The notes beneath the pieces were generated by a model. The model searched no databases. It worked only from the letters and a program-made list of their open reading frames with translations, and was not told where the DNA came from. 64,000 bases of DNA, from the NCBI RefSeq assembly GCF_900112705.1, contig NZ_FOMR01000004.1:124001-188000 (forward strand), read 5' to 3'. Shown piece after piece: positions 9,207 to 17,770 of the stretch. The stretch comes from Lentibacillus persicus. Its GTDB lineage: Bacteria; Bacillota; Bacilli; Bacillales; Amphibacillaceae. The first letter of the stretch is position 1. Each line of letters begins with the position of its first letter. The position numbers and the translations under genes were made by a program.

Positions 9207-9266
9207 CGCCCTTTTTCATAATAGAGATTATTTCAATTACACGTTCTCTTGTTCTTATCGGGACAC

Positions 9267-10061
9267 TTACGCAAAGAAATTGATGAAATGGAGAACAGGC
9301 AAAACGAAAAGCAGACTGTCAAGACGGTCCAGTATACCACCATGACCAGGCAATAAGTTACCTGAGTCTTTAACATCGTAATGACGTTTAAACGCTGACT
9401 CCACCAAATCACCAATTTGTCCTGTAACTGATGCCAATACAGTTACTGCTATCACAATTATCATATCATACGAAAAAGGGAAGGCAATATGAAAAGCAAT
9501 TCCAACCAGGACAGAAAGCACTATACCGCCTACTGCACCCTCAATCGTTTTATTCGGACTAATCTGGGGCCATAACTTATGGTTGCCCAGAGCCCGTCCG
9601 AAAAAATAGGCACCAGTGTCAGTGGCCCATATTACAACCAGAACATAAAACAGGTTGATAAGGCCGTCAGAACTTTGACCATCTCGTGTTTGTATTAAGT
9701 AAAAAAATCCCATTCCGACATAAATAAGCGAAAGTAATACAAAACCAGCATCATCAAAGGTAAATTTATTCTTCACCAACACTGTGTATGACAACATAAT
9801 TAAAACGAATAAGATAATCAGTTCGGTGTTTTCAATACTGGGTAGTATACCCGCCGTTTCTGGCAGCAATAAGAGCAATAAGAAAAAAACTGCCAGGATG
9901 ACTGGAACATAATAATTGGTTATTTGACGCATGCGCGTGAGTTCAACTAACGCAATCACTGCCAGCAGACCCACAAATATTTCAAAAATAAATCCGCCAA
10001 TAACAACCAATGGTATAAAAATAACAAAGGCTATAATAGCTGTTTGAATTCGCTGTTTCAT
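9267..10061 (-). CDS. cdsA: Phosphatidate cytidylyltransferase (CDP-diglyceride synthase)
   Basis: Makes CDP-diacylglycerol from CTP and phosphatidate, the entry to all phospholipids. The 264-residue protein is made of about eight hydrophobic helices and carries the family signature toward its C-terminus: ISPNKTIEGAVGG followed by GQIGDLVESAFKR and DSGNLLPGHGGILDRLDS. It lies 12 bp after uppS, the usual neighbour, and the two are probably cotranscribed. Confidence 0.97.
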   Translation of the reverse strand: MKQRIQTAIIAFVIFIPLVVIGGFIFEIFVGLLAVIALVELTRMRQITNYYVPVILAVFFLLLLLLPETAGILPSIENTELIILFVLIMLSYTVLVKNKFTFDDAGFVLLSLIYVGMGFFYLIQTRDGQSSDGLINLFYVLVVIWATDTGAYFFGRALGNHKLWPQISPNKTIEGAVGGIVLSVLVGIAFHIAFPFSYDMIIVIAVTVLASVTGQIGDLVESAFKRHYDVKDSGNLLPGHGGILDRLDSLLFVLPVLHFINFFA

Positions 10062-10073
10062 TTGTTTTGCTCC

Positions 10074-10835
10074 TTATACGCCTCCATACCGCCGTTTTCT
10101 CTGCTGATAATCATCCAGCGCCTGTACAAAGGTCTCTTCTTTGAAATCGGGCCAAAGAACATCTGTGAACCAAAATTCAGAGTATGCGATCTGCCATAAC
10201 ATAAAATTGCTCAGCCGCTTTTCACCACTTGTCCGTATTAGAAGATCCGGCTCTGCAAGCCCTGTCGTATACAGATATTCCGAGAACCGCTGTTCATCCA
10301 GCTTATCAAATGACAATTCGTCATTCTCCATATCCGTAATAATTTGTTTGACAGCTTGCAATATTTCAAATCTACTTCCATAGTTTAAAGCAAAATTAAG
10401 TATTAATCCATCGTTGTCTTTTGTTTTTTCTTTTGCATAATCGACTGCTTCTTTCGTATGATCGGGAAGCATGTCGACATACCCCATTGTTTCAATTTTA
10501 ATATTATTTTCCATTAATTCAGGCAAGTATATATGTAAAAACTCTTTAGGGAGCCTTAAAAGGTAGTCAACCTCTGACTTTGGGCGCCTCCAGTTTTCAG
10601 TTGAAAACGCATATAACGTCAGAATCTCAACCTGGCATTTAGACGCTGCTTTAGCGATTTGCCTTACAACATCCATTCCCTCTTTATGGCCTGCAACACG
10701 TGGTAAACCACGTTTTTTTGCCCACCGGCCATTTCCATCCATAATGATTGCAACATGTTTTGGGATAGTATCCAATTCCGGTGTTTCGTTCAGTTTCGTT
10801 TTTTTATTGTTAAAAAAGGGAAGTCTCATTGACAT
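10074..10835 (-). CDS. uppS: Isoprenyl transferase (undecaprenyl diphosphate synthase)
   Basis: Adds isopentenyl units in cis to make the C55 lipid carrier of the cell wall. The motif HVAIIMDGNGRWAKKRG near residue 27 holds the catalytic Asp and diphosphate-binding residues, AFSTENWRRP follows, and LLIRTSGEKRLSNF and EFWFTDVLWPDF near the end complete the family motifs. Length 253 is typical. GGAGG lies 7 bp before the ATG at 10835. It precedes cdsA, as in B. subtilis. Confidence 0.97.
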   Translation of the reverse strand: MSMRLPFFNNKKTKLNETPELDTIPKHVAIIMDGNGRWAKKRGLPRVAGHKEGMDVVRQIAKAASKCQVEILTLYAFSTENWRRPKSEVDYLLRLPKEFLHIYLPELMENNIKIETMGYVDMLPDHTKEAVDYAKEKTKDNDGLILNFALNYGSRFEILQAVKQIITDMENDELSFDKLDEQRFSEYLYTTGLAEPDLLIRTSGEKRLSNFMLWQIAYSEFWFTDVLWPDFKEETFVQALDDYQQRKRRYGGV

Positions 10836-11090
10836 GATTTGTCCTCCGATAGCATTGATGAAACATTGATATAACCAATCACTTTCAAATCTGAAAACTA
10901 AAAGAGACGGGTTATTATTATCATATTAGGCTGAGATATCATTATATCACTGTTAGTCAACATTTTATTAAAAACCTTTAAAATATCCGAAAAACCCGGC
11001 TTGCCAATACAAGCAAAGTTTTTCCCATATTTTAAAGCTATTGTATGTATGGCTGCTTCTGTCCAAACCACTATTGAATCTATATAGCCG
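10836..11090. other. Intergenic region between uppS and the frr terminator
   Basis: No gene is visible. A 119-codon frame at 10898-11257 overlaps the frr end in another frame and has no ribosome binding site. Two things stand out: an extended -10 element at 10941-10949 and a loose hairpin at 10990-11024 in which AAAAAC/GTTTTT encloses GCTTG/CAAGC. The latter might be an old terminator. Confidence 0.6.
10941..10949 (-). promoter_or_regulatory. Possible extended -10 promoter for uppS-cdsA-rasP
   Basis: The minus strand reads TGATATAAT about 105 bp upstream of uppS, downstream of the frr terminator. No clear -35 at 17 bp. Confidence 0.4.
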
Positions 11091-11120
11091 GAAACAAAAG
11101 CCCTCTTGGTCAAGAGGGCT
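11091..11120 (-). terminator. Terminator after frr
   Basis: Perfect 10-bp inverted repeat AGCCCTCTTG / CAAGAGGGCT (11099-11120) followed on the minus strand by TTTTGTTT. It lies about 30 bp past the frr stop codon. Confidence 0.85.
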
Positions 11121-11150
11121 ACAGCATCATATTTGACTACACCTTCATCG

Positions 11151-11711
11151 TTATACTTCCAATATTTCCTTTTCCTTGTTTTTAACAAGCTGGTCAATTT
11201 TATCAATGTGCTTGTCGGTTTCTTTTTGCACGTTATTCTGTTCTTTTTTAAGTTCATCTTCGGTCAAATCATTATTTTTTTCGGCTTTTTTCAATTGATC
11301 GTTTGATTCACGACGCACATTTCTGACTTGGACACGGGCTTCTTCAGCATATTTGCCGACAACTTTCACCAATTCTTTGCGGCGTTCTTCGGTTAACGCT
11401 GGTATATTAATTCGAATAACATTGCCATCACTTGATGGGGAAAGACCTAAATCAGCTTTTTGAATAGCTTTTTCAATGTTACTTATGGCTGATTTGTCAA
11501 AAGGTGTTATGACTAAAAGCCTTGCTTCCGGTGCCGAAACCGTTGACAACTGATTCAGTGGTGTCGCAGCACCATAATAATCAACAACAACACTATCTAA
11601 AATTGCCGGGTTAGCGCGTCCGGCACGTACTGTTGCCAGACTTTTAGAAAAGGCCTGAACAGCTTGCTCCATTTTACTCCGCGTTTCTTTAATGGTTTGA
11701 TCGGACATCAT
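11151..11711 (-). CDS. frr: Ribosome recycling factor
   Basis: RRF splits the post-termination ribosome together with EF-G. The 186-residue protein shows the family's N-terminal helix ([26 protein letters not shown]), the middle [31 protein letters not shown] and the conserved C-terminal helix [20 protein letters not shown]. The stop of pyrH and the frr start overlap as TGATG, with GGGGGG upstream, so translation is probably coupled. A second ATG follows directly. Confidence 0.98.
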   Translation of the reverse strand: MMSDQTIKETRSKMEQAVQAFSKSLATVRAGRANPAILDSVVVDYYGAATPLNQLSTVSAPEARLLVITPFDKSAISNIEKAIQKADLGLSPSSDGNVIRINIPALTEERRKELVKVVGKYAEEARVQVRNVRRESNDQLKKAEKNNDLTEDELKKEQNNVQKETDKHIDKIDQLVKNKEKEILEV

Positions 11712-12433
11712 CAGTCCCCCCTTATTGTTGTACCAATTGGCTCGCCTCGAACCACACGTTTAATGTTGCCTTCTTCCGTAATCGAAAATACGATTAATTG
11801 AATGTCATTGTCCATACATAATGAGGAGGCAGTAGAATCCATTACGCCCAGTCCCTCATTCAGCATTTGCATATAGGAAATTTCCGTGTATTTTTCTGCA
11901 TCGTTATTCACTTTTGGATCATCTGAATAAACACCGTCAACATTGTTTTTAGCCATTAAAATAACTTCTGCTTCGATTTCAGCAGCACGCAATGCCGCTG
12001 TTGTATCAGTTGAAAAATAAGGATTTCCGGTGCCTGCAGCAAAAATGACAACACGTTTTTTTTCAAGATGGCGTATTGCCTTTCTCCTGATATATGGTTC
12101 GGCAACCTGCCGCATTTCAATTGACGTTTGCACACGAGTTGGTATGCCGTTGTTTTCCAGACTGTCCTGGAGTGCCAGAGAATTCATAATTGTTGCCAGC
12201 ATTCCCATATAGTCAGCGGTGGCACGATCCATTCCCATTTCACTTCCGACTTTGCCGCGCCAGATATTGCCGCCGCCAACAACGACAGCTACTTCCACTC
12301 CAAGCTCCGCAACTTCTTTAATCTGTGATGCGACCGACTGAATCACTTGTGGTTCAATTCCATAGCCTTGTTCGCCGCTTAATGCTTCGCCACTTAATTT
12401 TAACACAATTCTACGGTATCGGGCTGTTGTCAT
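11711..12433 (-). CDS. pyrH: UMP kinase
   Basis: Hexameric UMP kinase of the amino-acid kinase fold; makes UDP from UMP and ATP. Visible motifs: [15 protein letters not shown] at the N-terminus, [31 protein letters not shown] and [15 protein letters not shown]. The frame is open 4 codons further to an ATG at 12445, but GGAGGT lies inside those codons, so [10 protein letters not shown] at 12433 was chosen (240 aa, the usual length). It keeps the classical rpsB-tsf-pyrH-frr order. A 16-bp palindrome overlaps its probable promoter. Confidence 0.97.
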   Translation of the reverse strand: MTTARYRRIVLKLSGEALSGEQGYGIEPQVIQSVASQIKEVAELGVEVAVVVGGGNIWRGKVGSEMGMDRATADYMGMLATIMNSLALQDSLENNGIPTRVQTSIEMRQVAEPYIRRKAIRHLEKKRVVIFAAGTGNPYFSTDTTAALRAAEIEAEVILMAKNNVDGVYSDDPKVNNDAEKYTEISYMQMLNEGLGVMDSTASSLCMDNDIQLIVFSITEEGNIKRVVRGEPIGTTIRGD

Positions 12434-12470
12434 GATTACCTCCATCGGAATTCTAATATGTTAAATAGCA

Positions 12471-12486
12471 ATAAAGTGAACTTTAT
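12471..12486. promoter_or_regulatory. Palindrome overlapping the probable pyrH promoter
   Basis: ATAAAGT-GA-ACTTTAT is a perfect inverted repeat. On the minus strand it overlaps the sequence TGATATAAA, a likely extended -10 element, so a repressor bound there could block pyrH-frr transcription. No known operator was recognised. Confidence 0.4.
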
Positions 12487-12529
12487 ATCAGTGAAGGGAC
12501 ATCCCACTGTTGTGATCAAGCATTAGCGA

Positions 12530-12559
12530 AATAGGGAACCACTTTCCGCGTTCCCTATT
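12530..12559 (-). terminator. Terminator after tsf
   Basis: Perfect 10-bp stem AATAGGGAAC / GTTCCCTATT with a 10-nt loop, just past the tsf stop; the T-tract after it is short, so termination may be partial. Confidence 0.7.
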
Positions 12560-12571
12560 CCAGCTGCTTTA

Positions 12572-13456
12572 TTATTTATTCATTTGGTTTTTTACTTCTT
12601 CAGCAAAGTTTTCTTCACGTTTTTCCATTCCTTCACCGACTGCATAGCGTGCGAACGTCTTAATTTCTGCACCTTTGTCAGATACATATTTTTTCACTTT
12701 TTGATCAGGATCTTTCACGAAGTCCTGTTCAAGGAGACAAATTTCTTCATAGAATTTGCCCAAACGGCCTTCAACCATTTTTTCGACAATATGCTCGGGT
12801 TTACCTTCGTTCAATGCTTGGGTCTTCAGCATTTCACGCTCACTGTTAACCTCTTCTTCCGGAACTTCATCTTTGGATACGTAACGAGGGCTTACAGCTG
12901 CTGCATGCATAGCGATATCTTTGGCGAGATCCTCATCAGTTGTACCTTCCAACAGGGTTAAAACACCTATTGATCCGCCCATATGAAGGTAAGCGCCGAA
13001 TGCGTCGTTATCAGTCTTGTTCATTAAAGCGAAACGGCGGAGTGAAATTTTTTCTCCTATTTTACCTACAGTTGCATTGATGTAGTTTTCAACGGTATCA
13101 CCATCACCGTGCAACGGTTGGGATAAAGCTTCTTCAACAGTCTTAGGTTTTTGTTTAACAAGATGCTTGCCCAATTCAAAAAGAAGCTGTTTAAACTGAT
13201 CGTTTTTTGTTACAAAGTCTGTCTCACAGTTCACTTCCAAAAGTACTGCTGTATTTCCGTCGGTCTCTATGTGAGCCAACCCTTCGGCGGCAATACGATT
13301 TGCCTTTTTGGCAGCTTTTGCCATTCCTTTTTCACGCAGGAATTCAACTGCCTTGTCCATATCTCCGTCAGTTTCCTGCAGTGCTTTTTTACAATCCATC
13401 ATACCGGCTCCGGTTGATTCGCGAAGCTCTTTAACTAGTTTTGCGGAAATCGCCAT
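12572..13456 (-). CDS. tsf: Elongation factor Ts
   Basis: Nucleotide exchange factor for EF-Tu. The N-terminal UBA-like domain reads [18 protein letters not shown], followed by the core [10 protein letters not shown] and [19 protein letters not shown] motifs. Length 294 is typical (B. subtilis 293). AAGGAGG lies just before the ATG. It follows rpsB with a terminator-like hairpin between them, so its level is likely set by read-through. Confidence 0.98.
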   Translation of the reverse strand: MAISAKLVKELRESTGAGMMDCKKALQETDGDMDKAVEFLREKGMAKAAKKANRIAAEGLAHIETDGNTAVLLEVNCETDFVTKNDQFKQLLFELGKHLVKQKPKTVEEALSQPLHGDGDTVENYINATVGKIGEKISLRRFALMNKTDNDAFGAYLHMGGSIGVLTLLEGTTDEDLAKDIAMHAAAVSPRYVSKDEVPEEEVNSEREMLKTQALNEGKPEHIVEKMVEGRLGKFYEEICLLEQDFVKDPDQKVKKYVSDKGAEIKTFARYAVGEGMEKREENFAEEVKNQMNK

Positions 13457-13491
13457 GGTGAATCCTCCTTAAAGTTAAATCGTTTCCTTGT

Positions 13492-13529
13492 AAAAAAGGT
13501 GATAAAAGGCTCATATCCCCTTATCACCT
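13492..13529 (-). terminator. Attenuating terminator between rpsB and tsf
   Basis: The minus strand can pair AGGTGATAAGGG with CCTTTTATCACCT and continues as TTTTTT. It lies inside the rpsB-tsf operon, which would lower tsf transcription relative to rpsB unless tsf has its own promoter. Confidence 0.8.
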
Positions 13530-13542
13530 GTCCTTTTAAACA

Positions 13543-14307
13543 TTACTCATTATTTGTTTCAGTTTCTGCAGCAACCGCTTCTTCCTCAGCCTGCTCTTCT
13601 TCAGAAGGAGCTTCTTCTGTTTCCTCGCCTTGCTTCACTTCCAGAATAGCATCTGCCATTTTGGACGTCAGCAATTTGACAGCACGGATTGCGTCATCGT
13701 TTGCCGGTATAACATAATCAATTTCATCCGGATCGCAATTCGTATCAACCATTGCAATAATCGGGATGTTCAATTTATGTGCCTCCGCAATTGCAATACG
13801 CTCTTTACGTGGGTCAATAACAAACATTGCGTCAGGAAGTTTATTCATTTCTTTGATGCCGCCAAGGAATTTAACAAGACGATCTTTTTCTTTTAACAGA
13901 CCGACTACCTCTTTTTTCGGCAGAACATCAAATGTGCCGTCCTCTTCCATACGCTCAATATCTTTCAAACGGTTGATTCGCTTGCGGATTGTTTGGAAGT
14001 TTGTCAACGTTCCGCCCAACCAGCGCTGGTTAATATAAAACATGCCGGAACGTGTCGCTTCATCACGCACTGAGTCCTGTGCCTGTTTCTTTGTACCCAC
14101 AAAAAGAACAGAGCCGCCGTTTGCAGCAATATCTTTTACATAATTATACGCTTCATCAACTTTTTTAACAGTCTTTTGCAAGTCGATGATATAAATCCCA
14201 TTCCGCTCCGTGAAGATATATTTTTTCATCTTCGGATTCCAGCGGCGAGTCTGATGTCCAAAATGAACACCTGCTTCCAGCAATTGTTTCATTGAAATAA
14301 CTGACAT
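13543..14307 (-). CDS. rpsB: 30S ribosomal protein S2
   Basis: S2 is a late-assembling 30S protein. [22 protein letters not shown] at the start and the [20 protein letters not shown] and [14 protein letters not shown] motifs are diagnostic. Length is 254 with an acidic C-terminal tail rich in Glu and Ala. AGGAGG lies 8 bp before the ATG. A promoter at 14478-14506 and a leader of about 165 nt precede it. Confidence 0.99.
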   Translation of the reverse strand: MSVISMKQLLEAGVHFGHQTRRWNPKMKKYIFTERNGIYIIDLQKTVKKVDEAYNYVKDIAANGGSVLFVGTKKQAQDSVRDEATRSGMFYINQRWLGGTLTNFQTIRKRINRLKDIERMEEDGTFDVLPKKEVVGLLKEKDRLVKFLGGIKEMNKLPDAMFVIDPRKERIAIAEAHKLNIPIIAMVDTNCDPDEIDYVIPANDDAIRAVKLLTSKMADAILEVKQGEETEEAPSEEEQAEEEAVAAETETNNE

Positions 14308-14477
14308 AAAAAAATCCTCCTAATGGTTTTTTCCTCCGCTTCAGATCATTTTTGCATAAGACCACAGCTTATTTTCCGTGTTGGAAAAAGCGGATGTAAT
14401 GGCACCCAATATGCAAATCACTAAGCGTGTGTATTTATGCTCGCATTTTTTGCGAACACAGCTTTACACCAAAAATA
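14308..14477 (-). promoter_or_regulatory. rpsB leader RNA, candidate S2 autoregulatory element
   Basis: About 165 nt of untranslated leader lies between the promoter and rpsB. Its 5' part contains a hairpin TTCGCA-(A)n-TGCGAG flanked by GTGT/ACAC pairing (around 14425-14460), and CCGC-rich segments nearer the gene could pair. Long structured leaders before rpsB are typical sites of ribosomal-protein feedback. Whether S2 binds here cannot be read from the sequence. Confidence 0.5.
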
Positions 14478-14506
14478 AATATATCATAACAAACAGGACC
14501 AATCAA
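14478..14506 (-). promoter_or_regulatory. Sigma-A type promoter of rpsB-tsf
   Basis: TTGATT (14501-14506) and TATATT (14478-14483) with 17-bp spacing on the minus strand. The -35 hexamer overlaps the stop codon of swrB. Confidence 0.65.
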
Positions 14507-14925
14507 GCATTATTATGAGCTTTCTTATTAAATTTTATAATTAACTCAGCTTCAGTTTTCCCACAGTTTAATTGTCGGGCTATATTTTCAATCTCTAGCC
14601 CCCTATCATAAAGCTGTAACACTTTCGCTTCAAGCGACAGCTTGCTGTCATCTGCCACATGGTCTGTTGCGGGTGTGTAGGCGGATGAATCAGTTTTATC
14701 GGCTGCCGCTTTTGTATCCGGCTCAACGCTGGTTTCAGCTTGGGAAAGGGTGGTTTCGAGCAGACGATTTTCTTCTTTTATTTCTTTCAAATATGTCTCC
14801 ATCAGCTTCGTTACGTCATCTGAGCGACCCTGCTTTAATATCTGTACTTGTTTAAATAGTTGATAGAATGCTGTCAAAGTTATTAAGTGAATCAGCAAAC
14901 TTAAGACCAATAACATCGACGTCAT
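14503..14925 (-). CDS. swrB: SwrB-like flagellar export regulator
   Basis: In B. subtilis SwrB (YlxL) is encoded directly after sigD and promotes activation of the flagellar type III export apparatus. This protein (about 140 aa) has the same layout: one N-terminal membrane helix (MLLVLSLLIHLITLTAFYQL), a charged coiled-coil stretch, a low-complexity linker, and a C-terminal helix-turn-helix-like segment (VLQLYDRGLEIENIARQLNCGKTEAELI). The frame is open to an ATG at 14946, but GGGGG 5 bp before the ATG at 14925 fixes the start. Assigned by position and architecture; sequence identity to B. subtilis SwrB looks low. Confidence 0.8.
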   Translation of the reverse strand: MTSMLLVLSLLIHLITLTAFYQLFKQVQILKQGRSDDVTKLMETYLKEIKEENRLLETTLSQAETSVEPDTKAAADKTDSSAYTPATDHVADDSKLSLEAKVLQLYDRGLEIENIARQLNCGKTEAELIIKFNKKAHNNA

Positions 14926-14953
14926 GATGTCCCCCTTTGTTTCCATTAAACCA

Positions 14954-15751
14954 TTATTGAGTTGACTGGTTCGAATTTGCTTGCAGTTTTTGAAGCGACT
15001 TTCGCATTTTGAAAAGAGCCTTTCGGTGTATCTGCGAGATTCGGGAAGTCGTCAACTCAAGTACATGACCGATTTCTGTCAGTGTTAGCTCTTTGTGGTA
15101 GAAGAGACTGACGACCATTTGCTCGTTTTGATTAAGCGATTGCATGCTCTCAATCAAATCTGCTTTCAATTCTCGCTTAACCAATTGTTCATCAGGCTGT
15201 AAAGCAGATTGGTCAGGTATAGAATAACCAATACCTTCATTGTGGTCACTCGTTTTATTTGGTTTTTCCTCGATTGATAAGATATTGGCCACCAGCGTAT
15301 CACGTGTGATTTCCTCTACTTCTTTTGCTGTTAACTTTAACCGTTCAGCAATTTCTTCCGAGGTTGGTTCGCGTTGGAAATATTGTTCTAATTCCTGGGA
15401 GACTTGTTCAACCTTTTTCGTTTTATCTCTAATTGATCGTGGCAGCCAATCTTCTTTCCGCAACCCATCAAGAATAGCCCCCCGCACCCGAAAGGAAGCA
15501 TACGTATCGAACTTCAAATCACGCTCATGCTGAAACTTTGTCAACGCATCATACAACCCCATCAATCCAAAGCTTTTTAAGTCATCTCTGCTTACTCTGG
15601 CAGGCAAATTGGAGGCAATCCTTTCAACATGATAACTGACGATGTATGTATAGTAATCTATTAATTGATCGGCAGCAGACCGATCGTTATTTTCCAGCCA
15701 ATGTTTCCACAACGTCTGTAATAGAGGAGATTCATCGGTACTCATATTCAC
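14954..15751 (-). CDS. sigD: Flagellar/motility sigma factor SigD (FliA family)
   Basis: Sigma factor for flagellin, autolysin and late flagellar genes. Region 2 reads DDLKSFGLMGLYDALTKF and FDTYASFRVRGAILDGLRKEDWLPRSIRD; region 3 has REPTSEEIAERL; region 4 ends with LTLTEIGHVLELTTSRISQIHRKA. Length 265 compares with 254 in B. subtilis. Start GTG 15751 (or ATG 15745) behind GGGAGG. It directly follows flhG: the cheB, cheA, cheW, cheC and cheD genes that lie between them in B. subtilis are absent. Confidence 0.97.
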   Translation of the reverse strand: MNMSTDESPLLQTLWKHWLENNDRSAADQLIDYYTYIVSYHVERIASNLPARVSRDDLKSFGLMGLYDALTKFQHERDLKFDTYASFRVRGAILDGLRKEDWLPRSIRDKTKKVEQVSQELEQYFQREPTSEEIAERLKLTAKEVEEITRDTLVANILSIEEKPNKTSDHNEGIGYSIPDQSALQPDEQLVKRELKADLIESMQSLNQNEQMVVSLFYHKELTLTEIGHVLELTTSRISQIHRKALFKMRKSLQKLQANSNQSTQ

Positions 15752-15813
15752 AGCTCCTCCCTTATTTAAACTATCAAGCTTTGTACGGTTGTTTTAACGT
15801 TCTAAGTCCATTA

Positions 15814-16677
15814 TTAATCCATTAACAGCCGTTTTAATCGCTGAACAAAATTACCAGGAGATCTCGTTGTCTTTGTGCCGATATAACGTTTTGAAATATC
15901 TTTCATAGCTTTGGATACCGCAGCTTTATCGTTAAGTAAAATATATGGTGTTTGCTGCAAAACAGCGTCACTTACCGTTTTATCTTCTGGAAGTATCCCC
16001 AGTTTTCGAATGTCCATTTCCAGAAACTGTTCGATTACCCGATGGAACCTTTCCAAAGCTTGTTGCCCATTTTTAACTGACCTTGAACGATTCATAATAA
16101 CCGATACAGGCATATCAGGTTTACTATTTGCTATATATTTAATCAATCCATAGGCGTCAGTAATTGATGTAGGCTCCGGAGTTGTGACGACGATACATTC
16201 ATTGGCTGCAAAAACAAATGAAAGCATCTCAAAGGAAGCACCCGCTCCCATATCGAAAATAATATAATCATACGCAGGGATCAGTTCTTCGTATTGCTGA
16301 AAAAAATATGCCATGTCGTGTCTGCTCAGTGAGAAGAAGTCATTCAGCGCAGAGCCTGCCGCTGCATAAGCCATTCCTCTGGGACCTGTTTTAATAACAT
16401 CATGGATAGATAAATAATTCTCAAACATATCTGCAAGTGTTGTGTCAGATTCCAGCCCCAAAAGAATATCTACATTTCCCATCCCGATATCAAGATCGAA
16501 CAATAACACTTTATTATCATGGCTCGCCAACTCAAGTGAGAAATTCAATGCTACATTGGATTTGCCGACCCCGCCTTTCCCACTAGCAATTGCGATTGTT
16601 TTAGCTTCCCTGGTCACCAGTTCGTCATGCATTCTTTGTCTTAATTTCGCAGCCTGATCATGTATCATTTTGTTCAC
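15814..16677 (-). CDS. flhG: MinD-like ATPase FlhG (YlxH), flagellar number/placement
   Basis: MinD/ParA-family ATPase that works with FlhF to set flagellar number and pattern and helps C-ring assembly. The deviant Walker A motif IAIASGKGGVGKSNVALN is at about residue 27, LLFDLDIGMGNVDILLG follows, and YIIFDMGAGASFEML is switch II. The N-terminal MIHDQAAKLRQRM resembles the conserved DQA(E/x)xLR motif that stimulates FlhF. Length 287 (B. subtilis 298). It overlaps flhF by 20 bp. Confidence 0.96.
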   Translation of the reverse strand: MNKMIHDQAAKLRQRMHDELVTREAKTIAIASGKGGVGKSNVALNFSLELASHDNKVLLFDLDIGMGNVDILLGLESDTTLADMFENYLSIHDVIKTGPRGMAYAAAGSALNDFFSLSRHDMAYFFQQYEELIPAYDYIIFDMGAGASFEMLSFVFAANECIVVTTPEPTSITDAYGLIKYIANSKPDMPVSVIMNRSRSVKNGQQALERFHRVIEQFLEMDIRKLGILPEDKTVSDAVLQQTPYILLNDKAAVSKAMKDISKRYIGTKTTRSPGNFVQRLKRLLMD

Positions 16678-17770
16678 CTGCTATTAAGCCGCTGACAACC
16701 TGTGGTGTGGGTTTCAAAATATCATCCGGGACATCTTGGCCGTTTGTCAGATAGGCAACACCAAGATTATTGTTTAATGTGATATTCAGTATGCTTCCGT
16801 ATTGGCGCGTTTCATCCATTTTCGTAAAGATCACATTTTGTATTGGTAAATGTTTGAACTGGTCATAAATTTTTGCAAGATCACTGGCCTTAGCTGTCAA
16901 TGAGAGTACTAAACACGTTTCGGTTTCATCATTGAATGCAATCGTTTTTTCCAAATCCCTGACATATTTTTCTTCCCGAAAGTTTCTTCCGGCTGTATCA
17001 ACGAGAATCAGATCATACGATGCATATTTTTGAATCGCTTCATTGTAATCATCAGAATTGTACACTACTTCGAGCGGCACATTTAATATATTAGCGTATG
17101 TTTTTAACTGCTCAACCGCTGCAATACGATACGTATCAGCCGTTATGAATGCAACACGCTTATGATCGTGCATCATTCTGGAAGCAGCAACTTTTGCAAT
17201 GGTGGTTGTCTTCCCAGCCCCGGTGGGTCCGACAAATTGAATGAGCCTTTTTCTCTCAGCAAACCCTCCAACTCCCCTGTTTTGAAAACGTTCTTCTATC
17301 TCGGCTCTTATCTCCAGTAAAATGGCATTATGGTCTGTTAAAAGCGTGTCGGACGCCTTGTGTTTCTGCACTAGCGCATCCATCAGATCATGGGCGAGCG
17401 TCTCTTCAATTTCCTGTGATAATAAATGTCGATAGATAACTTGATAATCAGTAGGATAATCAGCACCATCTGCTGTTTGCAGTTCGATTACTTTCCTCAG
17501 TTGCCTGACCTCGCTTAATACATCTCCGTCTGTGCTGGCGGGCTTAAAAGGGATAGGCTGCCGGGTTGGTTTCTTATCATTTTTCGGGGGCGGTTTTGGG
17601 CTCGGATCGAGTGCCGCAACAACTTCTATACTCCGTTTTTTAAACAGCCCCAAAAATCCGCCTTTGGAGACCTCTTTTGAATTCAATATGACCGCTTCAG
17701 GACCAAGCTCCTTGCGAATCGTATTCATCGCTTCAGGCATTGTTGGTGCTACAAATTTTTTGACTTTCAT
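16658..17770 (-). CDS. flhF: SRP-like GTPase FlhF, flagellar placement
   Basis: Third SRP-family GTPase (with Ffh and FtsY), controlling where flagella are built. The N-terminal part starts MKVKKFVAPTMPEAMNTIRKELG and is followed by a proline-rich basic linker, an N domain and the G domain: LIQFVGPTGAGKTTTIAKVAA (G1), DTAGRNFREE (G3) and FTKMDETRQYG (G4). Length 370 (B. subtilis 366). Its start overlaps the flhA stop by 4 bp (ATGA), so translation is coupled. Confidence 0.97.
   Translation of the reverse strand: MKVKKFVAPTMPEAMNTIRKELGPEAVILNSKEVSKGGFLGLFKKRSIEVVAALDPSPKPPPKNDKKPTRQPIPFKPASTDGDVLSEVRQLRKVIELQTADGADYPTDYQVIYRHLLSQEIEETLAHDLMDALVQKHKASDTLLTDHNAILLEIRAEIEERFQNRGVGGFAERKRLIQFVGPTGAGKTTTIAKVAASRMMHDHKRVAFITADTYRIAAVEQLKTYANILNVPLEVVYNSDDYNEAIQKYASYDLILVDTAGRNFREEKYVRDLEKTIAFNDETETCLVLSLTAKASDLAKIYDQFKHLPIQNVIFTKMDETRQYGSILNITLNNNLGVAYLTNGQDVPDDILKPTPQVVSGLIAGEQNDT

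Noticed and set aside
10898-11257. 119-codon minus-strand frame overlapping the end of frr
   Set aside because: It runs through the frr terminator and shares frr sequence in another frame, with no ribosome binding site and no recognisable domain.
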